The position numbers and the translations under genes are program-made. Of a stretch of DNA of 33,605 nucleotides, positions 1 through 7,922 are shown piece after piece (the stretch's first letter is position 1; every line of letters begins with the position of its first letter). Source of the stretch: Alicycliphilus sp. Lineage in GTDB: Bacteria > Pseudomonadota > Gammaproteobacteria > Burkholderiales > Burkholderiaceae_C. The stretch spans positions 1 to 33,605 of the forward strand of contig JAGPIX010000018.1 of the NCBI GenBank assembly GCA_018054745.1, read 5' to 3'. Below the pieces are notes generated by a model. The model was given only the letters and a program-made list of their open reading frames with translations. It ran no database searches and was not told the DNA's origin.

Positions 1-1451
1 TGGAGGACTTCGCGCTGCTGGAGCTCGAAGACCAGGCCGGCGGCAACAGCCGCGCCGGCAGCGTGGGCGGCATTGCCTGCCCGCTGGGCGCGCATTACCT
101 GCCCGTGCCCGGCGACGACGCGCCCGAGGTGCAGGATTTGTTGGAGGAGCTGGGCCTGCGCCAGCGCGTGGCCGGGCGCTGGCAGTACGGCGGCGACGAC
201 GGGCGCCACCTGTGCCACAGCCCGCAGGAGCGGCTGTTCATCGATGGCCAATGGCAGGACGGCCTGCTGCCCGTGGCGGGGGTGGGCGCGGCCACGCTGG
301 CGCAGTACCGGCGCTTTGCCGCGCGCGTGGACGCGCTCTCGCGCGCCGCGCGGTTCACCATGCCGGTGGTCAGTGGTTTTAGGTCAAACAAGGCTCTGGC
401 GCCCGTCCATCAAGCGCTGGACGCTATCACTTTCGCAGAATGGCTGGCGCGCGAGGGGCTGGATGACGCGCATCTGCGCTGGTACCTGGACTACTGCTGC
501 CGCGACGACTACGGCGCCGGCAGCGCGCGCGTATCCGCCTGGGCCGGCATCCACTACTTTGCCAGCCGCCATGGCTTTCACGCGCCGGATGGGCAGGGGG
601 GCGACAGCGAGGGAGTGCTCACCTGGCCCGAGGGCAATGGCTGGCTGACGCAGCGCCTGGCCGCGCCGCTGGGCGACCGCCTGCAGGGCGGCGCCAGCGT
701 GCTGCGCATTGCCGAGGGCCGCCACGGCGTGGAGCTGGACGCGCTGGACGCCGCCAGCGGCCAGGTCGTGCGCTGGCAGGCGCGCCGCTGCATCGTGGCG
801 CTGCCGCTGTTCGTCGCCGCGCGCCTGGTGCAGCCGGTGCCCGACTTTTTGACCGAGGCCGCGCGCCGCCTGCAATGGGCGCCCTGGCTGGTGGCCAATA
901 TCCACATCGACCGCCCGCTGGCCGACCGGAGCGGCGCGGCGCCGGCCTGGGACAACGTGCTCTTCCAGGACGCCAACCCCGGTGGCCTGGGCTATGTGGA
1001 CGCCGGCCACCAGCGCCTGGACGCGCGCGCCGCGCAGGCCGCGCCCACGGTGCTGACCTACTACCAGGCGCTGGGCGACCTGCCCGACGGTCGCAGTGCG
1101 CTGCTGGAGCGGCCCTGGACGCATTGGCGGGACGCCATCCTGGCGACCCTGGCCGGGCCGCATCCGGACATCCATGAGCGCGCCCAGCGCATGGAGCTCA
1201 CGCGCTATGGCCACGCCATGGCCATCCCGGTGCCGGGTCTGCAGGTTTTTTTACATGAAATTAGCCTCTCGCACTTATCTGGTAAGCGCTACCAGCTATC
1301 AAATGGGGAGCGTGCCGCCGTACCGCCCACGCCAGCCACGCCGCGCCTGCTGTTCGCCCACGCGGACTGGTCCGGCTACTCGGTGTTCGAGGAGGCTTTC
1401 ACGCGCGGGCATGCGGCGGGGGTGCTGGCTGCGGCATTGGCGGCTCGGTAA
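1..1451 (+). CDS. FAD-dependent amine-oxidase-like flavoprotein (5' truncated by window edge)
   Basis: The reading frame is open from the first complete codon at position 3 to the TAA at 1449-1451, so the N-terminal part, including the expected FAD-binding GxGxxG segment, lies outside the window. The visible part resembles the substrate domain and C-terminal FAD-contact end of amine oxidase/protoporphyrinogen-oxidase-type flavoproteins: a Gly-rich stretch near the start (GSVGGIACPLG), a central region rich in aromatic residues (YLDYCCRDDYG), and a terminal segment HADWSGYSVFEEAF that fits the family's last FAD-contact motif. The substrate cannot be inferred. Two copies of a short interspersed repeat (376-431 and 1246-1304) lie inside the gene in the same orientation without breaking the frame, adding roughly 20 codons each. 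The last 53 bases overlap the convergent diguanylate cyclase gene. Confidence 0.7.
   Translation, partial: EDFALLELEDQAGGNSRAGSVGGIACPLGAHYLPVPGDDAPEVQDLLEELGLRQRVAGRWQYGGDDGRHLCHSPQERLFIDGQWQDGLLPVAGVGAATLAQYRRFAARVDALSRAARFTMPVVSGFRSNKALAPVHQALDAITFAEWLAREGLDDAHLRWYLDYCCRDDYGAGSARVSAWAGIHYFASRHGFHAPDGQGGDSEGVLTWPEGNGWLTQRLAAPLGDRLQGGASVLRIAEGRHGVELDALDAASGQVVRWQARRCIVALPLFVAARLVQPVPDFLTEAARRLQWAPWLVANIHIDRPLADRSGAAPAWDNVLFQDANPGGLGYVDAGHQRLDARAAQAAPTVLTYYQALGDLPDGRSALLERPWTHWRDAILATLAGPHPDIHERAQRMELTRYGHAMAIPVPGLQVFLHEISLSHLSGKRYQLSNGERAAVPPTPATPRLLFAHADWSGYSVFEEAFTRGHAAGVLAAALAAR
376..431 (+). repeat. Interspersed hairpin repeat, copy 1 (inside CDS, in frame)
   Basis: A segment of about 56 bp aligns without gaps to the copy at the selA/selB junction. 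Shared blocks are AGGTCAAA at 381-388, GGCTCTGGCGC at 392-402, CAAGCGCTG at 411-419 and GCTATCA at 423-429. It is lower in GC than its surroundings and is read through in frame by the flavoprotein gene. The hairpin core is degenerate here (GCGC...GCGC), which suggests an old copy. I associate this repeat type with Comamonadaceae genomes from memory; I know of no formal name. Confidence 0.6.
1246..1304 (+). repeat. Interspersed hairpin repeat, copy 2 (inside CDS, in frame)
   Basis: Same family and orientation as the copy at 376-431. Compared by eye with the selA/selB copy, about 45 of 59 positions match without gaps, including CTTATCTG at 1274-1281, AAGCGCT at 1284-1290 and AGCTATCAAA at 1294-1303. 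The core forms a stem of ACTTA with TAAG plus flanking GC. It begins with a T-run (1246-1252) and is translated in frame as part of the flavoprotein, about 70 residues before its C-terminus. Confidence 0.7.
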
Positions 1452-3012
1452 CCGCGCCCCGCAGTACGGTGGCGCAGACGCGGTTGCGCCCGGTGCGCTT
1501 GGCCACATAGAGCTGGCCGTCGGCCTGCTCCAGCAGCTGCTGGGCGCTGGCCGGGCCGGCTTCCAGGGTGGCCACGCCAATGCTCAGCGTCAGCATGGGG
1601 TGCCAGGCGCGGGCGTTGGGCAGGGTGAGCCGCTGCGTCGCCTCGCGTATGCGTTCGGCCAGGGCCTGCGCCTGTGTGGCGCTGGTGTCGGGCAGCAGGC
1701 AGGTGAATTCCTCGCCCCCGTGGCGCGCCGCCAGGTCGGTGGAGCGGGTCACCACCTTGCGCAGCACCTGGGCCACGGCGCGCAGGTAGTCGTCCCCGAT
1801 GGAGTGGCCATAGGCGTCGTTCACGCCCTTGAAGTGATCCACGTCCAGCAGCAGCAGGCTCAGCGGCTGGCCCGTGCGCTGCTGGCGTGCATGCTCGCGG
1901 TGCAAGGCCAGGTCGAAGGCGCGCCGGTTCGGCAGGCCGGTCAGGGTGTCGGACAGGCTTTGCTGCTCCAGCGCCTGGTTGGCCGCCTGGAGGGCCTGCT
2001 GTTGCTGCTGCACCTGCTGGTGGCTGGCGGCCAGCCGGTGCGCCATGCGCCGGTAGTACAAAAAACCCAGGCCGAGCACCAGCGCCAGCAGGGCGCCGGC
2101 CACGCTGGTGGTCTGCCACATGGCGCGCTGGCTGCGCTGGGCCACGTAGCGCTCTATGAATTGGCGCTCGCCGATCACATGCGCGGCGACGGATGCCGAG
2201 CTGTCGATGGCCGCCAGGTAGCGGTCGAACGCCGCCGCCACGCGCTGGTGCGCCGGCGTGGGGCTGAAGTAGAAGCGGTAGGAGCGCGGGTCATCGCGCA
2301 GGGTGTGTATGACCTCCAGGTCGAAGAACTCGTGCGCGTAGCGCTTTTCCTCAAAGATGTCCCGGCTGTAGACGGCCAGGTCTATCGCGCCCGCGCGCAG
2401 CGCCTGGAACATGCCCTCGCTGCCGGCCTGGTCGAAGCGGGTGAGCCGGGGTGCGGCAACCACGGCCTGCACCTGTGGCTCCAGCGCCACGCCCTTGACC
2501 AGGCCAACGCGGTAGGGCGCCAGATCGGCCAGGCCGTGCACCGGCAGCGGCCGCCCCTTGCGGGCGATGACGGCGTAGTAACTCTCGTAATACGGCAGGG
2601 TGAACAGGCCCAGCCGGGCGCGATCGGCCTGGTGGCTCAGCGGCATGAAGACATCGGCGCGCCCGTCCTGCACCTGCTGCAGCTTGTCGGCCAGGCTCAG
2701 GTTCTGGCCGGGCAGCAGGTCGTGGCGCAGGCCCAGCTCCCTGGTGATGAAGCACCACACATCGACGCCGATGCCGCTGTAGCTCTTGCTGGCCGGGTCG
2801 TAGCGCGCCATCGGCGGCGCATCCACCGCCAGCACGCGCAGCGGCGCCAACGCCCGGAACTCGGCCTTCTCCTGCGGGCTGATCGCTACCGGCTCGCGCA
2901 GGCGGACATGCCGCGCACCCGCGCAGTCCAGGGCCGCCGCCGGCAACGCGCAGCACAGCGCCAGCCATGGCGCGCACCGCAGCAAACCCTGTAGAAACCG
3001 CTGCCAGCCCAT
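1399..3012 (-). CDS. Membrane diguanylate cyclase with periplasmic solute-binding-type sensor domain
   Basis: A 537-residue protein predicted to make cyclic-di-GMP from two GTP. Residues 1-28 form a signal peptide or first membrane segment. Residues about 55-290 resemble the bacterial extracellular solute-binding family 3 fold (type seen in amino-acid transporters and sensor kinases), so an amino acid or similar small ligand may be sensed in the periplasm. A membrane helix covers about 302-320, followed by a Gln-rich coiled coil (330-350) and a GGDEF domain starting at DTLTGLPNR. The active site is GGEEF at 432-436, and an RSTD inhibitory site (423-426) lies five residues before it, so product inhibition is expected. 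The gene is divergent from the next GGDEF-EAL gene and its 3' end overlaps the flavoprotein gene. Confidence 0.88.
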   Translation of the reverse strand: MGWQRFLQGLLRCAPWLALCCALPAAALDCAGARHVRLREPVAISPQEKAEFRALAPLRVLAVDAPPMARYDPASKSYSGIGVDVWCFITRELGLRHDLLPGQNLSLADKLQQVQDGRADVFMPLSHQADRARLGLFTLPYYESYYAVIARKGRPLPVHGLADLAPYRVGLVKGVALEPQVQAVVAAPRLTRFDQAGSEGMFQALRAGAIDLAVYSRDIFEEKRYAHEFFDLEVIHTLRDDPRSYRFYFSPTPAHQRVAAAFDRYLAAIDSSASVAAHVIGERQFIERYVAQRSQRAMWQTTSVAGALLALVLGLGFLYYRRMAHRLAASHQQVQQQQQALQAANQALEQQSLSDTLTGLPNRRAFDLALHREHARQQRTGQPLSLLLLDVDHFKGVNDAYGHSIGDDYLRAVAQVLRKVVTRSTDLAARHGGEEFTCLLPDTSATQAQALAERIREATQRLTLPNARAWHPMLTLSIGVATLEAGPASAQQLLEQADGQLYVAKRTGRNRVCATVLRGAVTEPPMPQPAPPPHARA

Positions 3013-3183
3013 CCGTCAGCTGCCTATTCTGAAGTAACAAAACACTGCATTGTCGCTGCAGTCGTGTACCACAGAGCTTGGTGATCAGGCCTCGCGCAAG
3101 GTTATTTCGGGGGCGGCCGGTGACCGTGGAATCTGTTTCATCTTGCAAAATGGTGGTCACCGCATTGCTTTTCACTGGCTGCC
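3013..3183. promoter_or_regulatory. Divergent intergenic region between two c-di-GMP genes
   Basis: These 171 bases separate the two divergent cyclic-di-GMP genes and must hold both promoters. An inverted repeat CGGTGACC (3118-3125) / GGTCACCG (3155-3162) with a 29-bp spacer lies close to the start of the rightward gene and could be an operator. No convincing sigma-70 hexamers were found on either strand. Confidence 0.4.
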
Positions 3184-6100
3184 TTGATAACCGCCCGCCT
3201 GCGCGCCTCGCTGATCCACCGGCTGTCCCTGACCATTTGGGGGCTGTTCCTGGTGTTGCTGCTGTTGCTGGCGCTGCTGGCCTATGCGGCGCTGTGGCTG
3301 GGGGCCGATCGCGTCGTGCCGCCGGTGCTGCAGAAGGTGGTGCAGCTCAAGGCGCAGGCCAACGAGGGTTTGCTGCTGCAGGCCGAGGCCAGCGCGCGGC
3401 GCCTGCATGGCGAGCTGCTGCAGCGGCTCGACGGCGCCGATGCACGGGCCGCAGAGCAACGCTTTGCGGCCCTGTTTGTGCGCGGTGGCGACGGCCTGTG
3501 GCGCCTGCGCCCGCAGCTGGTGGACACCCAGCGCGCGCCCACGCTGTACCTGCATGATGGCGCGCAGGGCCTGTCCGCCTCGGCGCGGCTGCGTGCCGTG
3601 GCCAGCTACGAACTGCTGCGCGAGCAGGGGCCGGCGCTGGTGCCGCCGTTTTTCTCGGCCTACATGGACTTTGTCGAAGACGGCCTGATGGTCTACGCGC
3701 GCGGCATCGACTGGGGCGCCAATGCCACGGCCCAGGCCAGCAACGCCGGCTACCCCACCATGCAGGGCGCCGACCCGCGCAACAACCCCGGGCGCGAGCT
3801 GTTCTGGACGCCGGCGTACCTGGACGAGCAGGCGCGCACCTGGATGGTGTCGGTCATCGCGCCGCTGGACTGGCAGGGGCGCTGGGTGGGCACGCTGGGG
3901 CACGATGTGTCGATTGCCAGCCTGATCGACTCGGTGGCCGTGCGCGACGACAGCCAGGCGCGGCAATTCATCATGAACCAGCAGGGCCGCCTGATCGCCC
4001 ATTCGGACTGGAGCGCGCAAGCTGGCGCGGCCCCGCCGCCGCACCCGGCTGCAGCGCCCGACCGCGCACTGGAGCTGCTGCAGCAGATGGTGCAGGGCAC
4101 GGGTGCCGACAGCGGCGCCGGGCGCACGCCCGATGGGCGCCAATGGGTGGCCTGGTGGCGCATCCGCGGCCCGGGCTGGTACCAGGTGCTGGTGCTGCCG
4201 CAAGAGCGCGTCAACGGCGCGCTGCGCCAGGGGTTGCTGGCCGTGGTCGGCGTGGGGCTGCTGGTGTTGCTGCCGGCCCTGTGGTGGCTGCGCCGGCGCG
4301 TGCGCCGCTTGCTGGCCCTGCCCTTGCGGCGGCTGACCCAGGCGGTCGATGAACTGGCCCAGGGGCAGGAGCCGGCACCCATCCGGCTGGCCAGGGCCGA
4401 TGAGTTGGGACGACTGGCCAACGCCTTCGACACCATGGCCGCAGACCTGTCGCAGCAGCGGCGCTGGCAGATGACCCATGCCCAGGCGCTGCAGACCGAG
4501 GTCGATGAGCGCCGCCAGGTCATGCAGCGCCTGCAGCAGGAGCGCGCACGCCTGCTGGCGCTGCTGGGCGCCATGCACCAGGGCATCCTGTTCGTGGATA
4601 CGGATCAGCATGTCAGCTACTGCAATGCCATGTTCCGCGAGCTGTGGGCCATGCCCGGAGGGCAGGCCATCGTCGGCCTGCCGATGGAGCAGGTGCTGCA
4701 GGCATGCCGGGGCCAGTTGCTGGCCGCCGCACGGCTGGACGAGCAGGTGTGCCAGAGCCTGGCCGGCGAGCCGGCGGCGGCCCCACTGGAGCTGGAGCTG
4801 GCGAGCGGCCGCATCCTGATGCTGGCCATCCACCGGGTGCATGACACGCAAAACGCTTCCATGGGCCATCTCTGGGTGTGCGAGGACGTGACGCAGCAGC
4901 GCCAGACGGCCGCGCAGCTCATCACCCTGGCCGAGCGCGATGCGCTCACCGGCCTGTACAACCGGCATTGCTTCGAGCAGGCGCTGGAGCGCTTCTTCCG
5001 TGAGTCGGCATGCCATGCACAGCCGGCGGCGGTGCTGTTTTTCGACCTGGATGAGTTCAAGTACGTGAATGACCGCTTTGGCCATGGCGCTGGCGACATG
5101 GTGCTGCTGCGCGTGGCGACGGCGGTCAAGGCCCTGGTGCGCGAGACCGATCTGCTCAGCCGCCTGGGGGGCGACGAGTTCGCCATCTTCATGCCCCAGG
5201 CCACGCTGCACAGCGCCCAGCTGCTGGCCGAGCGCGTGGTGCGCGCCGTGGCCCAGGCGGCGCTGCATATCGAGGGCGAAGGCCATACCCTGCGCCTGAC
5301 GAGCAGCCTGGGCATCGCCCATTTCCCCACCCATGCCGCCAGTGCCCAGGAGCTGGTGGCCCATGCCGACACCGCCATGTACCAGGCCAAGCACCTGGGC
5401 AAGAACCGCTGGAGCATCTACCGCGCCGAGAGCGACCGTGCCCAGGCCATGGTCACGCGCATGGCCTGGAACGAGCGCATTGACCGCGCCCTGGCGGGCG
5501 GCCTGCTGCGCCTGCATTTCCAGGGCGTGTACCACGCGCAAGAGCGTCGACTGGCGCATCTGGAGGCGCTGGTGCGCATGGTTGATGAGGACAACCCCGA
5601 GCAGCTCATTGCCCCCGGCCAGTTCATAGGCCATGCGGAGAAGAGCGGCAAGATCCTGGACATAGACCGCTGGGTGCTGCGCGAGAGCATCCGCCTGCTG
5701 GCGGCGCACCCGCGGCTGCCGGCGCTGGCGCTGAACATCTCAGGCCGCTCGCTCGACGACCCGGATCTGCCGGGCTTCATCACGGAGCAACTCGCAGCGC
5801 AGGGCGTGGCGCCCGAGCGCCTGCTGGTGGAGCTGACCGAGACGGCGGCCATTTCCGACCTGGGCGACGCCCAGCGCTTCATCGACGCCCTGCAGCGCGC
5901 TGGCTGCACCCTGTGCCTGGACGACTTCGGTACCGGCTTTGCGTCGTTTGCCTACCTCAAGCACCTGCAGGCCCGGGTGCTGAAGATCGACGGCCTGTTC
6001 GTGCGCAACCTGCCGCGCGAGCATGACAACCAGGTGTTCGTGCGCTCCATCATCGAGGTCGCCCATGGCATGGGCAAGCTGGCCGTGGCCGAGTTCGTCG

Positions 6101-6231
6101 AAGACGAGCAGACCCTGCAGCTGCTGCAGGGCATGGGCGTGGACATGGTGCAGGGCTACCATCTGGACAAGCCCCGTGCCGATCACCCCGGCTTGCACGG
6201 CGATGGGCGCGCCGGCATCGCGCCGGCGTGA
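3184..6231 (+). CDS. Membrane sensor with HAMP, PAS, GGDEF and EAL domains (c-di-GMP cyclase/phosphodiesterase)
   Basis: A 1015-residue dual-domain cyclic-di-GMP protein. A membrane helix lies at about 15-38, followed by a large periplasmic sensor (about 40-345, CACHE-like by layout), a second helix (about 350-370), HAMP (about 371-425), a coiled stretch, PAS (about 460-560), GGDEF and EAL. GGDEF is intact (662-666) with an RETD inhibitory site five residues upstream. The EAL domain keeps the signature EAL (794-796), LNIS, ELTET, DDFGTG (913-918), LKIDG and VQGYH, so both activities look possible. The start is TTG at 3184: no in-frame ATG or GTG precedes it, and the next in-frame ATG would remove the first helix. 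No clear ribosome site precedes it, so the start is the least certain part. Confidence 0.88.
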   Translation: MITARLRASLIHRLSLTIWGLFLVLLLLLALLAYAALWLGADRVVPPVLQKVVQLKAQANEGLLLQAEASARRLHGELLQRLDGADARAAEQRFAALFVRGGDGLWRLRPQLVDTQRAPTLYLHDGAQGLSASARLRAVASYELLREQGPALVPPFFSAYMDFVEDGLMVYARGIDWGANATAQASNAGYPTMQGADPRNNPGRELFWTPAYLDEQARTWMVSVIAPLDWQGRWVGTLGHDVSIASLIDSVAVRDDSQARQFIMNQQGRLIAHSDWSAQAGAAPPPHPAAAPDRALELLQQMVQGTGADSGAGRTPDGRQWVAWWRIRGPGWYQVLVLPQERVNGALRQGLLAVVGVGLLVLLPALWWLRRRVRRLLALPLRRLTQAVDELAQGQEPAPIRLARADELGRLANAFDTMAADLSQQRRWQMTHAQALQTEVDERRQVMQRLQQERARLLALLGAMHQGILFVDTDQHVSYCNAMFRELWAMPGGQAIVGLPMEQVLQACRGQLLAAARLDEQVCQSLAGEPAAAPLELELASGRILMLAIHRVHDTQNASMGHLWVCEDVTQQRQTAAQLITLAERDALTGLYNRHCFEQALERFFRESACHAQPAAVLFFDLDEFKYVNDRFGHGAGDMVLLRVATAVKALVRETDLLSRLGGDEFAIFMPQATLHSAQLLAERVVRAVAQAALHIEGEGHTLRLTSSLGIAHFPTHAASAQELVAHADTAMYQAKHLGKNRWSIYRAESDRAQAMVTRMAWNERIDRALAGGLLRLHFQGVYHAQERRLAHLEALVRMVDEDNPEQLIAPGQFIGHAEKSGKILDIDRWVLRESIRLLAAHPRLPALALNISGRSLDDPDLPGFITEQLAAQGVAPERLLVELTETAAISDLGDAQRFIDALQRAGCTLCLDDFGTGFASFAYLKHLQARVLKIDGLFVRNLPREHDNQVFVRSIIEVAHGMGKLAVAEFVEDEQTLQLLQGMGVDMVQGYHLDKPRADHPGLHGDGRAGIAPA

Positions 6232-6236
6232 GGGCG

Positions 6237-6271
6237 CTGGCGCCTGCGGCATGGGGCCAGCCCCGCGCCAG
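6237..6271 (+). terminator. GC-rich nested hairpin after the GGDEF-EAL gene
   Basis: CTGGCGC (6237-6243) pairs with GCGCCAG (6265-6271) and encloses a second stem GGGG/CCCC (6253-6256 with 6261-6264). It starts five bases after the stop codon. No T-run follows, so it would be a weak or factor-dependent terminator, or an mRNA 3' end stabiliser. Confidence 0.35.
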
Positions 6272-6304
6272 AGTCGCTCTATCTGTGTAATAAAAACTAT
6301 TAAA

Positions 6305-6333
6305 TTTTCAAATAAATCTAAAAATTCTATTAT
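6305..6333 (+). promoter_or_regulatory. Putative sigma-70 promoter for catalase
   Basis: Within an AT-rich island (about 6280-6340) in an otherwise GC-rich region, TTTTCA (6305-6310) and TATTAT (6328-6333) are separated by 17 bp and resemble -35 and -10 hexamers (four and five of six consensus bases). The catalase ATG follows at 6390 with a CAGGAG-type ribosome site at about 6378-6384. An OxyR-type site might be expected but none is convincing. Confidence 0.5.
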
Positions 6334-6389
6334 TCAACCGTGGCACTTGCCCATTGATCCCCTTCCCCACCGCAACCCAGGAGATAGCC

Positions 6390-7919
6390 ATGACCGACCC
6401 TCGCCCCCAATGCCCCGTCACCCACCTGACGACCGACTTTGGCGCCCCGGTGGCCAGCAACCGCGACAGCCTGACGGCCGGCAGCCGCGGCCCGCTGCTG
6501 GCGCAGGACGTCTGGCTGAATGAAAAACTGGCCAACTTCGTGCGCGAGGTCATCCCCGAGCGGCGCATGCATGCCAAGGGCTCGGGCGCGTTTGGCACCT
6601 TCACCGTGACGAAGGACATCACCCGGTACACCCGCGCCAAGATCTTCGAGAAGGTCGGCAAGCAGACCGAGATGTTCGCCCGCTTCACCACCGTGGCCGG
6701 CGAGCGCGGCGCGGCCGACGCCGAGCGCGACATCCGCGGCTTTGCCCTGAAGTTCTACACCGAGGAGGGCAACTGGGACATGGTGGGCAACAACACGCCG
6801 GTGTTCTTCATCCGCGACCCGCGCCAGTTCCCCGACCTGAACAAGGCCGTCAAGCGCGATCCGAAAACCAATATGCGCAGCGCCACCAACAACTGGGACT
6901 ACTGGACGCTGCTGCCCGAAGCGCTGCACCAGATCACCATCGTCATGAGCGAGCGCGGCATTCCGGCGAGCTACCGCCACATGCACGGCTTTGGCTCGCA
7001 CACCTACAGCTTCTGGAACGCGGCCGGCGAGCGCTTCTGGGTCAAGTTCCACTTCAAGACGCAGCAGGGCATCAAGAATTTGACCGACGCCGAGGCCGAG
7101 GCGCTGATCGGCAAGGACCGCGAAAGCCACCAGCGCGACCTGTTCGACGCCATTGCCCGCGGCGACTTCCCCAAGTGGACGATGTACGTGCAGGTCATGC
7201 CCGAGGCGGACGCAGAGAAGGTGCCCTACCACCCCTTCGACCTGACCAAGGTCTGGCCGCACGCCGACTACCCGCTGATCGAGGTCGGCGAGTTTGCGCT
7301 GAACAAGAACCCCGAGAACTTCTTCCTGGACGTGGAGCAGTCGGCGTTCTCGCCCAGCAACCTGGTGCCCGGCATCGGCGTGTCGCCCGACCGCATGCTG
7401 CAGGCGCGCCTGTTCAACTACGCCGACGCGCAGCGCTACCGTCTGGGCGTGAACCACCAGCAGATTCCGGTGAACAAGGCACGCTGCCCCGTGCACAGCA
7501 ACCACCGCGACGGCAGCGGCCGGGTGGACGCCAACTATGGCGCAGCCCCGCACTACGAGCCCAACAGCTTTGGCCAGTGGCAGGCGCAGCCTGAATTTGC
7601 CGAGCCGCCTTTGCGCATCAGCGGCGACGCCCAGCATTGGAGCTTCCATGAGGACGACAGCAACTACTTCCAGCAGCCGGGCAATCTGTTCCGCCTGATG
7701 ACGGATGCGCAAAAGCAGGCGCTGTTCGGCAACACCGGCCGGGGTATGGGCGATGCGCCCGAGTTCGTCAAGTACCGCCACATTCGCAACTGCCACGCCG
7801 CCGACCCGGCCTATGGCGCCGGCGTGGCCAAGGCGCTGGGACTGGATTTGCAAAAGGCGCTGGCCTCGCAGAAGGACGACCCGATGTTTGGCAACCCGCT
7901 GGTGGCGCTGCCAGTCTGA
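6390..7919 (+). CDS. katA: Monofunctional haem catalase
   Basis: A 509-residue protein that disproportionates hydrogen peroxide to water and oxygen. The length fits small-subunit catalases. The distal catalytic His is H61 in [12 protein letters not shown], the catalytic Asn is in the NNTP motif (134-137), and the proximal haem ligand is Tyr344 in [14 protein letters not shown]. No signal peptide is seen, so it should be cytoplasmic. The ATG at 6390 is chosen because a ribosome site (GGAGA) precedes it; an upstream in-frame ATG at 6354 would add 12 residues atypical of the family. The gene has its own AT-rich promoter region and ends three bases from the convergent P-type ATPase gene. The symbol katA is given by clade resemblance only. 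Confidence 0.93.
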   Translation: MTDPRPQCPVTHLTTDFGAPVASNRDSLTAGSRGPLLAQDVWLNEKLANFVREVIPERRMHAKGSGAFGTFTVTKDITRYTRAKIFEKVGKQTEMFARFTTVAGERGAADAERDIRGFALKFYTEEGNWDMVGNNTPVFFIRDPRQFPDLNKAVKRDPKTNMRSATNNWDYWTLLPEALHQITIVMSERGIPASYRHMHGFGSHTYSFWNAAGERFWVKFHFKTQQGIKNLTDAEAEALIGKDRESHQRDLFDAIARGDFPKWTMYVQVMPEADAEKVPYHPFDLTKVWPHADYPLIEVGEFALNKNPENFFLDVEQSAFSPSNLVPGIGVSPDRMLQARLFNYADAQRYRLGVNHQQIPVNKARCPVHSNHRDGSGRVDANYGAAPHYEPNSFGQWQAQPEFAEPPLRISGDAQHWSFHEDDSNYFQQPGNLFRLMTDAQKQALFGNTGRGMGDAPEFVKYRHIRNCHAADPAYGAGVAKALGLDLQKALASQKDDPMFGNPLVALPV

Positions 7920-7922
7920 GCA

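Noticed and set aside
3172..5709. 845-codon open frame on the minus strand opposite the GGDEF-EAL gene
   Set aside because: It is antisense to a well-supported gene, has low-complexity Gln/His/Arg-rich translation and no domain; a usual artefact of very GC-rich DNA.
6270..6345. OxyR binding site upstream of catalase
   Set aside because: Several CTAT and ATAG-like words occur, but not at the ATAG-N7-CTAT spacing; the AT-rich composition explains them.
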